In this document: one piece after another, positions 11,201 through 23,558 of the stretch
Layout: each line of letters begins with the position of its first letter
Numbering within the stretch: position 1 is the stretch's first letter
Assembly: GCA_016718565.1 (NCBI GenBank)
Contig: JADKCZ010000001.1
Coordinates: 248,001 to 312,000, forward strand
Direction of reading: 5' to 3'
Source: Anaeromyxobacter sp.
GTDB taxonomy: Bacteria > Myxococcota > Myxococcia > Myxococcales > Anaeromyxobacteraceae
Length of the DNA: 64,000 nucleotides
Made by a program: the position numbers and the translations under genes
Notes under the pieces: model-generated
Database searches by the model: none
Told to the model about the DNA's origin: nothing
Seen by the model: only the letters and a program-made list of their open reading frames with translations

Positions 11201-11706
11201 AGCTCCAGGATGTCCTGGTGGGTCTCCAGGATGAGGGCGTCCACGCCGCCCTCGATGAGCCCCTTGGCCTGCTCGTAGTAGATCCGCTCCAGCGCGTCCC
11301 CGGTGATGTTGCCGAGCGCCGGGTCGGAGGACGAGGGCAGCATCCCGGTGGGGCCCATGGAGCCGGCCACGAAGCGGGGGTGGTGGCTGGTGGCGTGCCG
11401 CTCGGCGGCGCGCCGGGCCAGGATGGCGGCCCGGAAGTTGACCTCGTAGGTGCGGTGGCCCACCTCGTACTCGTCGAGCTTGAGGCGCGAGGAGCCGAAG
11501 GTGTTGGTCTCCACCACGTCGCAGCCGGCGGCGAAGTAGCGGCCGTGGATGGCCTCGATGAGGTCGGGCCGGGTCAGGGTGAGCAGGTCGTTGGCCCCCT
11601 CCTTGCCCCCGAAGTCCGAGGCGGTGAGGTGCTCGCCCTGGATCTGGGTGCCCATGGCCCCGTCGAAGACCAGGACCCGCCGGGCGATGGCCTCGCGGAA
11701 GGTCAC
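8257..11706 (-). CDS. metH: Cobalamin-dependent methionine synthase MetH
   Basis: The 1149-residue enzyme transfers a methyl group from methyltetrahydrofolate via cobalamin to homocysteine. All four modules are present: homocysteine-binding domain (1-310) with zinc ligands C227, C293 and C294 (GLNCSTGP, GGCCGTTP); pterin-binding domain (about 335-595); B12 domain with the cobalt-ligand histidine in DVHDIGKN (H732); and the AdoMet-dependent reactivation domain (about 880-1149, KRYSPGYPSWPE). The GTG start at 11706 overlaps the TGA of the upstream Cys-rich lipoprotein (GTGA), implying coupled translation. No B12 riboswitch is evident upstream. A copy of its 3' end is found at 6520-6624. Confidence 0.97.
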   Translation of the reverse strand: MTFREAIARRVLVFDGAMGTQIQGEHLTASDFGGKEGANDLLTLTRPDLIEAIHGRYFAAGCDVVETNTFGSSRLKLDEYEVGHRTYEVNFRAAILARRAAERHATSHHPRFVAGSMGPTGMLPSSSDPALGNITGDALERIYYEQAKGLIEGGVDALILETHQDILELRAAVLAADACRRDCLRDVFIIAQPTLIDANGRMLLGTDVASALATLERLPVDCIGLNCSTGPAEMRASVRLLAERCSHYVSVLPNAGMPENVDGRAVYQLSPDALADALGEFVAELGVDIVGGCCGTTPAHMQRVVERVRALSAPRRVRPAVGSELSSAMKAVPLTMEPRPLLVGERLNSQGSRKVKELLIAGDYPGLLQIARGQVEAGAHVLDVCVALNEREDEGAQMRTLVKLLAQAVDAPLMIDSTEADVIESALKVNPGRCIVNSINLEKSGERVKKVLPLVKRYGAAVVCMTIDEKGMAQTADRKAEIARRLVAVAGEYGVAPDCLVFDALTFTLATGGEEYRQSAVETLEGIRRIKAETPGVLTTLGVSNVSFGLAKHAREVVNSVFLFHAVKAGLDLAIVNPKDLTPYPAIGQAERLLAEDLIFDRRPDALARLIEHFGDKGAEKAAAPVEDLLAGKTAEERLHLQILHRRPEGVERLIDEALTRHTPVEVLNGVLLPAMKDVGDKFGSGELILPFVLQSAEVMKKAVSYLENFLEKKAGSTKGTIVLATVYGDVHDIGKNLVRTIVSNNGFTVHDLGKQVPVATIIEKAVEVGADAIGLSALLVSTSKQMPFCVEELHRRNLSFPVIIGGAAINRRFGYKAHFAQDGTPYAGGVFYAKDAFEGLDLVEALVDPARRAAVKQEVLEKALRNKNAPAAEPPPAPPPGARSLVAPAPHVPAPPFWGPRVVPAGQIPLTDLWPRLDLNELYKLQWGVRAKGAEYERMIREEFAPKLEALKAEAQEQGWLQPKVVYGYYPCHAAGDELVILDPLHKTTELARLRFPRQPDERLLCLADFFRSEPGADVCALQVVTVGDHASRLADEASARGDYSRGLFLHGLAVEVAEALAEHWHRVVKGELGLKPDQGKRYSPGYPSWPELADQAQLWRLLEPDKTIGVTLTEAHQMVPEQSTSAIVLHHPEAVYFTIRGQSVLAG

Positions 11707-12062
11707 GGCGTGGCCGGCGCGAAGGAGGCGGCCGGGGCGGGGGCCCGGGCCGACGGGTTGGCCAGGCCGCAGGCCACCTTGCCGCCGGCGGTGTTGATCC
11801 ACTCGCAGAAGAGGATCTCGGGCTGCCCGGCCGGCGCCGTCGGCACGTTGCAGGCGTCGAGGCGCTCCGAGCAGAAGGCCTCGTCGGTGGCGTCCATGCC
11901 GGCGTCGGACAGCAGGTTCTTGATCTGCTGCCGGCAGGTGTCGGCGGAGGTGCCGCCGCCGGTGCAGGAGCAGATCCGGTCGCCCAGGTCCTGGCAGGGG
12001 TTGCCGCAGGCGGCGAGGGACAGGGAGGCGAGGGCGAGGAAGGCGACGGCGGGGAAGCGCAT
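11703..12062 (-). CDS. Small cysteine-rich lipoprotein upstream of metH
   Basis: The protein has 119 residues. A lipoprotein signal (LASLSLAACGN, Cys19) is followed by a mature part with eight more cysteines (CQDLGDRICSCTGGG, TCRQQ, FCSERLDAC, FCEW, ACG), which suggests disulfides or metal binding outside the cytoplasm. No known family is recognised. The last codons share GTGA with the metH start, so ribosomes may pass directly to metH. The ATG at 12062 lacks an obvious Shine-Dalgarno, but the signal peptide begins exactly there. It is divergent from lolA with a 133-bp gap. Confidence 0.7.
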   Translation of the reverse strand: MRFPAVAFLALASLSLAACGNPCQDLGDRICSCTGGGTSADTCRQQIKNLLSDAGMDATDEAFCSERLDACNVPTAPAGQPEILFCEWINTAGGKVACGLANPSARAPAPAASFAPATP

Positions 12063-12195
12063 GAGGGCGGGGAGGATCGCGTGCCGGACCAGGAAGGTCA
12101 AGGCGATGGGGCGGCGCTGGCTGGCCCTTGCCGGGCCGCCCCCGGCCGGCCGTGAATCTTTGCGTGGACGGGCCGTCCCTGCTAACGGAGGCGCC

Positions 12196-12894
12196 ATGCT
12201 CACCGCGGCACTCGCAGCGCTGCTCTTCCTTGGTCCCGTGGCCGCGCCGGCGCAGGCCCCGACGCCGACGCCGCCCAGGACCCCGGCCCCGGCCGCGACC
12301 CCGGCCGCGACCCCGACCCCGGCCGCGACCGCGGCCGCGCTGGTGCGGCGCGTCCAGGCCTTCTACGAGCGCACCCGCGACCTCACCGCCGCCTTCACCC
12401 AGACCTACACCTACGCCGGCATGGGCCGGAAGGCCGTCTCCACCGGCACGCTCCGGGTCAAGAAGCCCGGCCTGCTCCGCTGGGACTACGCCACGCCCTC
12501 CAGGAAGACCATCGCGGTCACCGGCGCCCGCCTGGTGCAGTACGAGCCCGACGAGCAGCAGGCCTACGTGGACGAGCGCTTCGACGCCACCGCCATGAGC
12601 GCGGCGGTCACCTTCCTGCTCGGCACCGGCGACCTGGCGCGCGAGTTCGAGCCCTCGCTCGGCGAGGGCGGGGCGCTGGTGCTGGTGCCGCGGCAGGCCG
12701 ATCCCAGGGTGGCGCGCATCACCCTCACCACCGGGCCGGACGGCGAGGTGCTGGGCACCGCGGTGGTGGACGGCGCCGGCAACGAGAACCGGCTGGTCTT
12801 CAGCGGCCTGGCCCGCAACGGCGGGCTGGCCGACGCCGACTTCCAGGTGGCGCTGCCGCCCGGCGTGCGCCGCCTGGCGCCGCCCGGCCGCTGA
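12196..12894 (+). CDS. lolA: Outer-membrane lipoprotein carrier LolA
   Basis: The 232-residue periplasmic chaperone shuttles lipoproteins from the LolCDE transporter to the outer membrane. A signal peptide (to about residue 20) leads into a Pro/Thr/Ala linker made by short GC-rich DNA repeats (12285-12330), then the LolA domain with FYERTRDLTAAFTQTYTY, STGTLRVKKPGLLRWDY and DFQVALPPGV. The ATG at 12196 follows GGAGGCGCC. The linker is longer than in typical LolA and may be strain-variable. It is likely co-transcribed with the ATPase gene 63 bp downstream. Confidence 0.92.
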   Translation: MLTAALAALLFLGPVAAPAQAPTPTPPRTPAPAATPAATPTPAATAAALVRRVQAFYERTRDLTAAFTQTYTYAGMGRKAVSTGTLRVKKPGLLRWDYATPSRKTIAVTGARLVQYEPDEQQAYVDERFDATAMSAAVTFLLGTGDLAREFEPSLGEGGALVLVPRQADPRVARITLTTGPDGEVLGTAVVDGAGNENRLVFSGLARNGGLADADFQVALPPGVRRLAPPGR

Positions 12895-12957
12895 GCGAGG
12901 GCGCCGGCACCCGTCCGCACCGTTGCATCCGCCGCCCGCTCCGGTAGAACGGGCGGC

Positions 12958-14436
<1,479 letters not shown>

Positions 14437-14672
14437 GCGCGGGTGGCGGCCGCCCGGACGCTGCGGCCGGTCCAACCACCTGCCACCACTCGTCCTTCGG
14501 TCCGGCCTGCCACCCCGGGTCGGCCTGGCCCCGGGCCGGGAACCCGCGGCGGATCGCGCAGGTCCGCGTGATCAGGCTGCTTCCCTTTCGGGCATGGCCG
14601 GCAGGCGGGTTGCAATCCTCCGTGCCGCGACCGGGCGACCCAGCCTGGACCAACCCCCCCGGGAGAACCACC

Positions 14673-15092
14673 ATGGCGATCACCTGGACCCCCAAGCTGG
14701 CCGTCGGCGTGCCGCAGATCGACGAGGAGCACCAGGAGCTCTTCCGCCGCGTCAACGCGCTGCTCGACGCCATGGCCGCCTCGCGCGCCACGCAGGAGGT
14801 CCTGCCGCTGCTCGACTTCCTCTCCGACTACGTCGGGACCCACTTCGGCGGCGAGCAGCGGCTCATGGCGGCGCACCGCTACCCGGGGGCCGCCGCGCAC
14901 GTCTCGCAGCACACCTACTTCGTCGGCGAGTATCAGGCGCTGGCGTCCGAGGTGAACCGGAGCGGCCCCACGGCGCTCCTCACCATCAAGCTGAACAAGC
15001 TGCTCTGCGAGTGGCTGCGCGAGCACGTCGGCACCACCGACCGGAAGCTCGGCGTGTTCCTGCAGCAGGCCGGCGCGCCGGCGCAGCGCTGA
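14673..15092 (+). CDS. Bacteriohemerythrin
   Basis: The 139-residue single-domain protein binds dioxygen at a non-heme di-iron site in a four-helix bundle. All metal-ligand motifs are present: IDEEHQELF, THFGGEQ, HVSQHTYF and LREHVGTTD. It could serve oxygen sensing, storage or delivery in a low-oxygen lifestyle. The ATG at 14673 follows GGGAGAACCACC. The 236 bp upstream hold no gene and presumably its promoter. It converges with aguA across 22 bp. Confidence 0.94.
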   Translation: MAITWTPKLAVGVPQIDEEHQELFRRVNALLDAMAASRATQEVLPLLDFLSDYVGTHFGGEQRLMAAHRYPGAAAHVSQHTYFVGEYQALASEVNRSGPTALLTIKLNKLLCEWLREHVGTTDRKLGVFLQQAGAPAQR

Positions 15093-15114
15093 AGCGCCGC
15101 GCCCAGCGCCGCGC

Positions 15115-16215
15115 TCACCCCGCCTGGGCGGTGGTGTGCACCCGGGGCGGCACCGACGGCTCCTGCTGCGACAGGCAGTGGAGCGTGCCGAGGCCCCACA
15201 CCAGGTCGAGGGCGTGGATGCCCACCACCGGGCGGTCGCGGAACAGCTCGGCCAGCAGGCCCAGCGCCACCCGGTCCTTCGGGTCGTTGAAGGTGGGCAC
15301 CAGCACGGCGGCGTTGCAGACGTAGAAGTTGGCGTAGGAGGCCGGCAGGCGCTGCCCGTCGAAGACCACCGGCGAGGGCATGGGCAGGAAGGCCAGCTCG
15401 GGCCTCGAGCCGTCCTCCAGCCGGGCCCCCTCCAGCCGCTCGCGGTTCTCCTCCAGCGGCACGTGGTTGGGGTCGCGCGGGTCCTCCTCGCGGCACAGCA
15501 CGATGGTGCGGGCGTCGGTGAAGCGCGCCAGGTCGTCCACGTGGCCGTGGGTGTCGTCGCCGGCGATGCCCTTGCCGAGCCAGATGGTGTTGGGCGCGCC
15601 CAGGGCCGCCCGGAAGACCTGCTGGTAGTCGGCGCGGGAGAAGCCGGGGTTGCGCACCTGCACGGCCGGGTCGAGCAGCCACTCCTCGGTGGTGAGGATC
15701 GAGCCGCGCCCGTTCACGTCGATGCCGCCGCCCTCCAGCACCACCTCGCGGCCGCGGTGGACCACCGGCAGGAGCGGCACCCGGAGCGCCCTGGCGGCCC
15801 GCCCCGGGATGCGGTCGTCGCGCCGCCAGTTGGGGTACTTGGACCAGCCGTCGAAGCGGAAGCGGGCGATGGCCTTGGCCGCCTGCGGCCCGCTGCGGGT
15901 CAGCCAGATGGGGCCGTGGTCGCGGGCCCAGATCCGGTCGGTGGGGAAGCGGCGCAGCTCCACGTTCTCCAGCGAGACCCCGGCCCGGCCCAGCACCCCG
16001 CGCACCTTCCGCTCGTGGGCGGCGTCCTGCACCGAGAGGCGCACCGTCTCGCCGCGGGCGACGTGGCGGACGATCTCGGCGAAGACCCAGGGGATGGGGG
16101 CGAAGCGGCCGGGCCAGTCGGGGGCGTGGTGCGGCCAGGCCAGCCAGGTGGCGTCGTGGGGCGCCCACTCGGCCGGCATGGAGAAGCCCTGGTCGGCCGG
16201 GGTGCTGGAGGCCAT
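15115..16215 (-). CDS. aguA: Agmatine deiminase
   Basis: The 366-residue enzyme hydrolyses agmatine to N-carbamoylputrescine and ammonia. Peptidylarginine-deiminase-fold signatures are present: WLAWPHHAPDW, FPTDRIWARDHGP, LEGGGIDVNGRGS, GDDTHGHVDDLARF, and the catalytic cysteine in GTLHCLSQQEP near residue 352. The ATG at 16215 lies 5 bp after the aguB stop, so the two genes form one operon catalysing consecutive steps to putrescine. No strong ribosome-binding site precedes this start, suggesting translational coupling. Confidence 0.93.
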   Translation of the reverse strand: MASSTPADQGFSMPAEWAPHDATWLAWPHHAPDWPGRFAPIPWVFAEIVRHVARGETVRLSVQDAAHERKVRGVLGRAGVSLENVELRRFPTDRIWARDHGPIWLTRSGPQAAKAIARFRFDGWSKYPNWRRDDRIPGRAARALRVPLLPVVHRGREVVLEGGGIDVNGRGSILTTEEWLLDPAVQVRNPGFSRADYQQVFRAALGAPNTIWLGKGIAGDDTHGHVDDLARFTDARTIVLCREEDPRDPNHVPLEENRERLEGARLEDGSRPELAFLPMPSPVVFDGQRLPASYANFYVCNAAVLVPTFNDPKDRVALGLLAELFRDRPVVGIHALDLVWGLGTLHCLSQQEPSVPPRVHTTAQAG

Positions 16216-16220
16216 GGCGA

Positions 16221-17105
16221 TCAATCGCGGAACCGCCGGGTCAGGTCGCCGTAGGCGTCGATGCGGCGGTCGCGCAGGAAGGGCCAGTGGCGCCGCATCT
16301 CCTGGACCTTGGCGAGGTCCACCGGGGCCACCAGGGTCTCCTCGCCGCCGGTGGAGGCCTCGGCCACCACCACGCCGTAGGGGTCGCACAGGAAGGTGGT
16401 GCCCCAGAACTCCAGGCCCACCGCGTCGGGGGTCTCGCGCTCGTGCCCCACCCGGTTGACGGCCGCCACGTAGCAGCCGTTGGCGATGGCGTGGCTGCGC
16501 TGCATGGTCTTCCAGGCGTCGCGCTGGGCCGCGCCGAACTCGGCCTTCTCGGCCGGGTGCCAGCCGATGGCGGTGGGGTAGAAGAGCACCGAGGCGCCGC
16601 ACAGGGCGGTGAGGCGCGCCGCCTCCGGGTACCACTGGTCCCAGCAGATGAGGGTGCCGATGCGGCCGGCCTTCACGTCGATGGCCTTGAAGCCCAGGTC
16701 GCCGGGGGTGAAGTAGAACTTCTCGTAGAAGCCCGGGTCGTCCGGGATGTGCATCTTGCGGTAGAGGCCGGCCACCGAGCCGTCGGCGTCCAGGACCACG
16801 GCGCTGTTGTGGTAGAGGCCGGTGGCCCGCTCCTCGAAGATGGGCACCACCACCGCCACGCCGTGCTGCCTGGCCACCTGCGAGAGCCGCCGCACCGACG
16901 GGCCGTCCACCTTCTCGGCCAGGTCGAAGAAGGCGTGGGTCTCGGACTGGCAGAAGTAGGGCGAGCGGTACATCTCCGGGAGGCAGACCACCTCGGCCCC
17001 GCGCCCGGCCGCCTCGGCCACCTTCTGGGCGGCCTTCTCGGTGTTGGCCTCGAGGTCCCGCGACATCGCCATCTGGACCAGGCCCACGTTGAATGTCGTC
17101 TTCAT
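16221..17105 (-). CDS. aguB: N-carbamoylputrescine amidase
   Basis: The 294-residue nitrilase-superfamily enzyme converts N-carbamoylputrescine to putrescine, CO2 and ammonia. The Glu-Lys-Cys catalytic triad is visible in CLPEMYRSPYF, LYRKMHIPDD and LICWDQWYPEAAR, and the C-terminal RRIDAYGDL motif is typical of AguB. The ATG at 17105 follows GAGGAGGCCGCC; eight extra upstream residues are unlikely. It lies immediately upstream of aguA, giving a compact agmatine-to-putrescine route. The agmatine source (arginine decarboxylase) is not in the window. Confidence 0.94.
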   Translation of the reverse strand: MKTTFNVGLVQMAMSRDLEANTEKAAQKVAEAAGRGAEVVCLPEMYRSPYFCQSETHAFFDLAEKVDGPSVRRLSQVARQHGVAVVVPIFEERATGLYHNSAVVLDADGSVAGLYRKMHIPDDPGFYEKFYFTPGDLGFKAIDVKAGRIGTLICWDQWYPEAARLTALCGASVLFYPTAIGWHPAEKAEFGAAQRDAWKTMQRSHAIANGCYVAAVNRVGHERETPDAVGLEFWGTTFLCDPYGVVVAEASTGGEETLVAPVDLAKVQEMRRHWPFLRDRRIDAYGDLTRRFRD

Positions 17106-17159
17106 GGCGGCCTCCTCATACCAGATCACCCCCGCGGCGGTGGAGGCCGAAGCGGCGGC

Positions 17160-18488
17160 TCACACCAGGTCGAAGCGCTCGGCGTGCAGGTCGGAGAGGG
17201 GCACGCCCAGCCGCTGCAGCGCCACCTCCACGGCGTCCATCATCGGCCCGGGGCCGCACACGAAGTGGCCGTGGCGGCCGGCGCGCGGCAGCCAGCGGTC
17301 CAGCAGCGCCTCGGTGATGTAGCCCTGCTCGCCGGTCCAGCCGGCCGGCGGCCGCTCCAGCACGTGGACCACCCGGAGGTCGAGCCGCCCCTGCAGCGCG
17401 GCCAGGTCCTCGCGGAAGGGGGTCCGCTCCCAGTCGGCGGTGCCGTAGACCACCAGGTGGGGGCGCCGGTCGCCGCGGTCGGCCAGGGTGCGCAGCATGG
17501 AGAGGCAGGGGGCCAGGCCGATGCCGCCGGCCACGAAGACGTAGCCGTCCACGTCCGGGAAGGCGTCGATGGACATCGAGCCGTAGGGGCCGTCGAGCCA
17601 GGCGCGCGCGCCGGGGCGGGTGGCCTGCACCTGCCGGGTGTGGTCGCCGGCGGCCTTCACCGAGAGCTCGATGCGGGGCGCCTGCTGCGAGGAGGAGGAG
17701 ATGGAGAAGGGGTGCTCCCGGCCCGAGAACGGCGAGCCGCCCAGGGTGAGCCAGGCGAACTGGCCGGGCCGGAAGCGGAAGCCCGGGTGCCCCTCGGGCT
17801 CCAGCACCAGGGTGACCGAGTCGCAGCGCTCCTGCCGCACCGCCACCACGGTCCAGGGCCGGCGCAGCAGGGCCAGGGGCTTCATGACCCGCACCCGCAG
17901 GAGCAGCCCCATCCAGCCGAAGGTCCAGGCCAGCCAGAGCCAGCGCACCACCGGGCGCGACAGGAGCCGCCCGGCCAGCACGGCGTGCCACACGCCCACC
18001 CCCAGGGCCGCCACCGCCAGCGCCCCGTGGGTCCAGCGCCAGGCCTCGTAGGGGAGGCGCAGCCGCTTGCGCAGCCAGGAGGCCAGCGACAGGGCCAGCA
18101 GCGCGTAGGCCGACCAGACCCCGGTGGCGATCTCCCAGGGCGCGGCCCAGGGCCACAGGTAGCCGAGGGCGTCGCGCAGGGTGGCGCCGAACAGCAGCAC
18201 CGGGTGGAGCAGGGCGAAGCACAGGGCCACCGCCGTGACGTGGCGGTGGAAGGCGTAGACCAGGTCCGTGCCGAAGGGCGGGGCGATCCACTGGAAGCGG
18301 GCGGTCAGCACGAACTGCATGGCCAGCAGCGAGAGGGCCAGGAAGCCGAGCGCCGAGGCCAGCTCCTCCATGAAGCCGCCGCCGTACGAGGCCGGCGCGG
18401 CCAGCAGCAGCAGCAGGGGGAAGAGCGCCAGCAGGGCGTACAGGCCCATCCAGAGCGCGGCGCGGGTCAGGTCGCGGAGCGTCAGCAC
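17160..18488 (-). CDS. Ferric-reductase-like flavocytochrome (NAD(P)H oxidoreductase)
   Basis: The 442-residue protein has about six membrane helices in residues 1-215, with histidines suited to heme b binding (FHRHVTAVAL, LLHPVLLF, WRWTHGALAV, VGVWHAVLAG). The cytoplasmic part holds an FAD-binding domain (REHPFSISSSS) and an NAD(P)-binding domain (VAGGIGLAPCLSML, HFVCGPGPMMDAVE). It probably moves electrons from NAD(P)H across the membrane to iron, oxygen or another acceptor. The start is GTG 18488. It is 54 bp upstream of aguB and may be co-transcribed; a 30-codon membrane-protein frame precedes it by 3 bp. Confidence 0.85.
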   Translation of the reverse strand: MLTLRDLTRAALWMGLYALLALFPLLLLLAAPASYGGGFMEELASALGFLALSLLAMQFVLTARFQWIAPPFGTDLVYAFHRHVTAVALCFALLHPVLLFGATLRDALGYLWPWAAPWEIATGVWSAYALLALSLASWLRKRLRLPYEAWRWTHGALAVAALGVGVWHAVLAGRLLSRPVVRWLWLAWTFGWMGLLLRVRVMKPLALLRRPWTVVAVRQERCDSVTLVLEPEGHPGFRFRPGQFAWLTLGGSPFSGREHPFSISSSSQQAPRIELSVKAAGDHTRQVQATRPGARAWLDGPYGSMSIDAFPDVDGYVFVAGGIGLAPCLSMLRTLADRGDRRPHLVVYGTADWERTPFREDLAALQGRLDLRVVHVLERPPAGWTGEQGYITEALLDRWLPRAGRHGHFVCGPGPMMDAVEVALQRLGVPLSDLHAERFDLV

Positions 18489-18491
18489 GGC

Positions 18492-18584
18492 TCAGGCGCC
18501 CCGCGCCAGGGCGAAGAGGACCGCCGCCAGGAGCAGGCCGAGCCCGGTGGCGAGGGCGGCGTAGAGGGCGAGGCGGGAGCGCAT
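18492..18584 (-). CDS. Possible 30-residue single-helix membrane protein
   Basis: A short open frame starts ATG 18584 (MRSRLALYAA), contains one hydrophobic helix (LATGLGLLLAAVLFALA) with positive residues at both ends, and stops 3 bp before the ferric-reductase-like gene. The position and composition suggest a small subunit or leader. There is no good Shine-Dalgarno, and GC-rich DNA easily yields such frames, so this is tentative. Confidence 0.35.
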   Translation of the reverse strand: MRSRLALYAALATGLGLLLAAVLFALARGA

Positions 18585-18708
18585 GTGGGCGCGGAGGATA
18601 GACGAAGGACCGGCGCGGGGGGCCGGTACTCTCGGGGCGTGGCGTCATGGCCGGTCGGGGGCGCCGCGCCGCCGGTCGCCACCGCCTCGCCCAGCGCCGC
18701 CCGCCGGG

Positions 18709-19413
18709 TCAGGGCAGGTCGAAGACCAGGGCCTCGGCCGGCTCGCCGGGGGCGCCGGTGAGCGTCACCAGGGGCTCCTCGGAGAGGGCCGCGCCGTCGC
18801 CGGCCTCGAGCCGGCGGCCGTTCACCTCCACCGCCCCGCGCGCCACCTGCACCCAGGCGTGGCGGCCCGGAGCCAGCGCGAGCGCCACCTGCCGGCCGGG
18901 CGCGAGGGCGGCGGCGTGGACGCGGGCGTCCTGGTGGATGGTGGTGGAGCCCTCGGCGCCGTCCGGCGAGGCGATGAGCTGCAGCGCCCCCTGCCGCCCC
19001 GCCGCCGGGAAGGTGCGCTGCTCGTAGGACGGCGCGTGGCCGCGCCGGTCGGGCAGGAGCCAGACCTGGAGGAAGTGGACCGGCTCGGCGTCCGAGCCGT
19101 TGAACTCGGAGTGGGTCACCCCGGCGCCGGCGCTCATGCGCTGCACGTCGCCGGGCCGGAGCACCCCGCCGCCGCCGGTGGAGTCGCGGTGGGCCAGGGC
19201 GCCGGAGAGGACCCAGGTCAGGATCTCCATGTCGCGGTGGGCGTGGGTGCCGAAGCCCTCCCCCGGGGCCACCCGGTCCTCGTTGAGGACGCGCAGGGCG
19301 CGGAACCCCATGTGCGCCGGGTCCTGGTAGCCGGCGAAGGAGAAGGTGTGGCTGGTGTCGAGCCAGCCGTGGTCGAAGTGGCCGCGCGCGGCGGCCGGGC
19401 GCACGGTGATCAT
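18709..19413 (-). CDS. Pirin family protein (YhaK-like)
   Basis: The 234-residue bicupin shows the pirin signature GFGTHAHRDMEILTWVLSGAL with metal-ligand histidines, followed by GDVQRMSAGAGVTHSEFN and the second cupin (HAWVQVARGAVEVNG). Characterised members act as quercetin dioxygenases or redox-sensitive proteins, so the role here is uncertain. The ATG at 19413 opens MITVRPAAARGHFDHGWLDT, the canonical N-terminus. It appears to be a single gene. Confidence 0.9.
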   Translation of the reverse strand: MITVRPAAARGHFDHGWLDTSHTFSFAGYQDPAHMGFRALRVLNEDRVAPGEGFGTHAHRDMEILTWVLSGALAHRDSTGGGGVLRPGDVQRMSAGAGVTHSEFNGSDAEPVHFLQVWLLPDRRGHAPSYEQRTFPAAGRQGALQLIASPDGAEGSTTIHQDARVHAAALAPGRQVALALAPGRHAWVQVARGAVEVNGRRLEAGDGAALSEEPLVTLTGAPGEPAEALVFDLP

Positions 19414-19552
19414 CGGGTCGCTCCGGTCGTGTCCATGAGGGGAAGCTAGCCGCGCCCGGGGCCCGGGCAAGGGCCACCCATGTGGCCCCCCGCCGGCGGG
19501 TCGTGGACCCCTCGGCGCCTGCGGCGGGCCTCCTCAGGCCGCCCCCGGGGCC

Positions 19553-20974
<1,422 letters not shown>

Positions 20975-21215
20975 CGCGCGCGGGATCTAGCAGGGCGGGC
21001 GGGTAGGGGCAACGCGACCGCCCCGGGGGCGTCCCGCCGCTCCGGCGCCCGCCCGCCGCGCCGCGCCGCCCCGGACGCCGTCCCGGCCGTGTGGGAGGCG
21101 GCCCCACCCGCGTCCACCACCCTGTCCCCGGCGGCGCTGACGCCGGGACGCAGGCCCCGTCCCCCAAACCCGGGAGCTATACGCTGGGTTCGGAGGAGGC
21201 CTATCATCCCGCCTC

Positions 21216-23538
<2,323 letters not shown>

Positions 23539-23558
<20 letters not shown>

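Noticed and set aside
12063..12195. Possible B12 riboswitch upstream of metH
   Set aside because: I find no B12-box-like conserved element, the region is only 133 bp, and metH is behind a lipoprotein gene in the transcript.
12285..12330. Short GC repeats as a satellite or CRISPR-like array
   Set aside because: They are imperfect codon-level repeats encoding the Pro/Thr/Ala linker of LolA.
6694..12894. Very long open frames antisense to metH, dnaB and the 48-54 kb operon (up to about 2000 codons)
   Set aside because: They are rich in Arg, Gly, Ala and His with no motif, lie opposite well-supported genes, and arise because stop codons are rare in GC-rich DNA.
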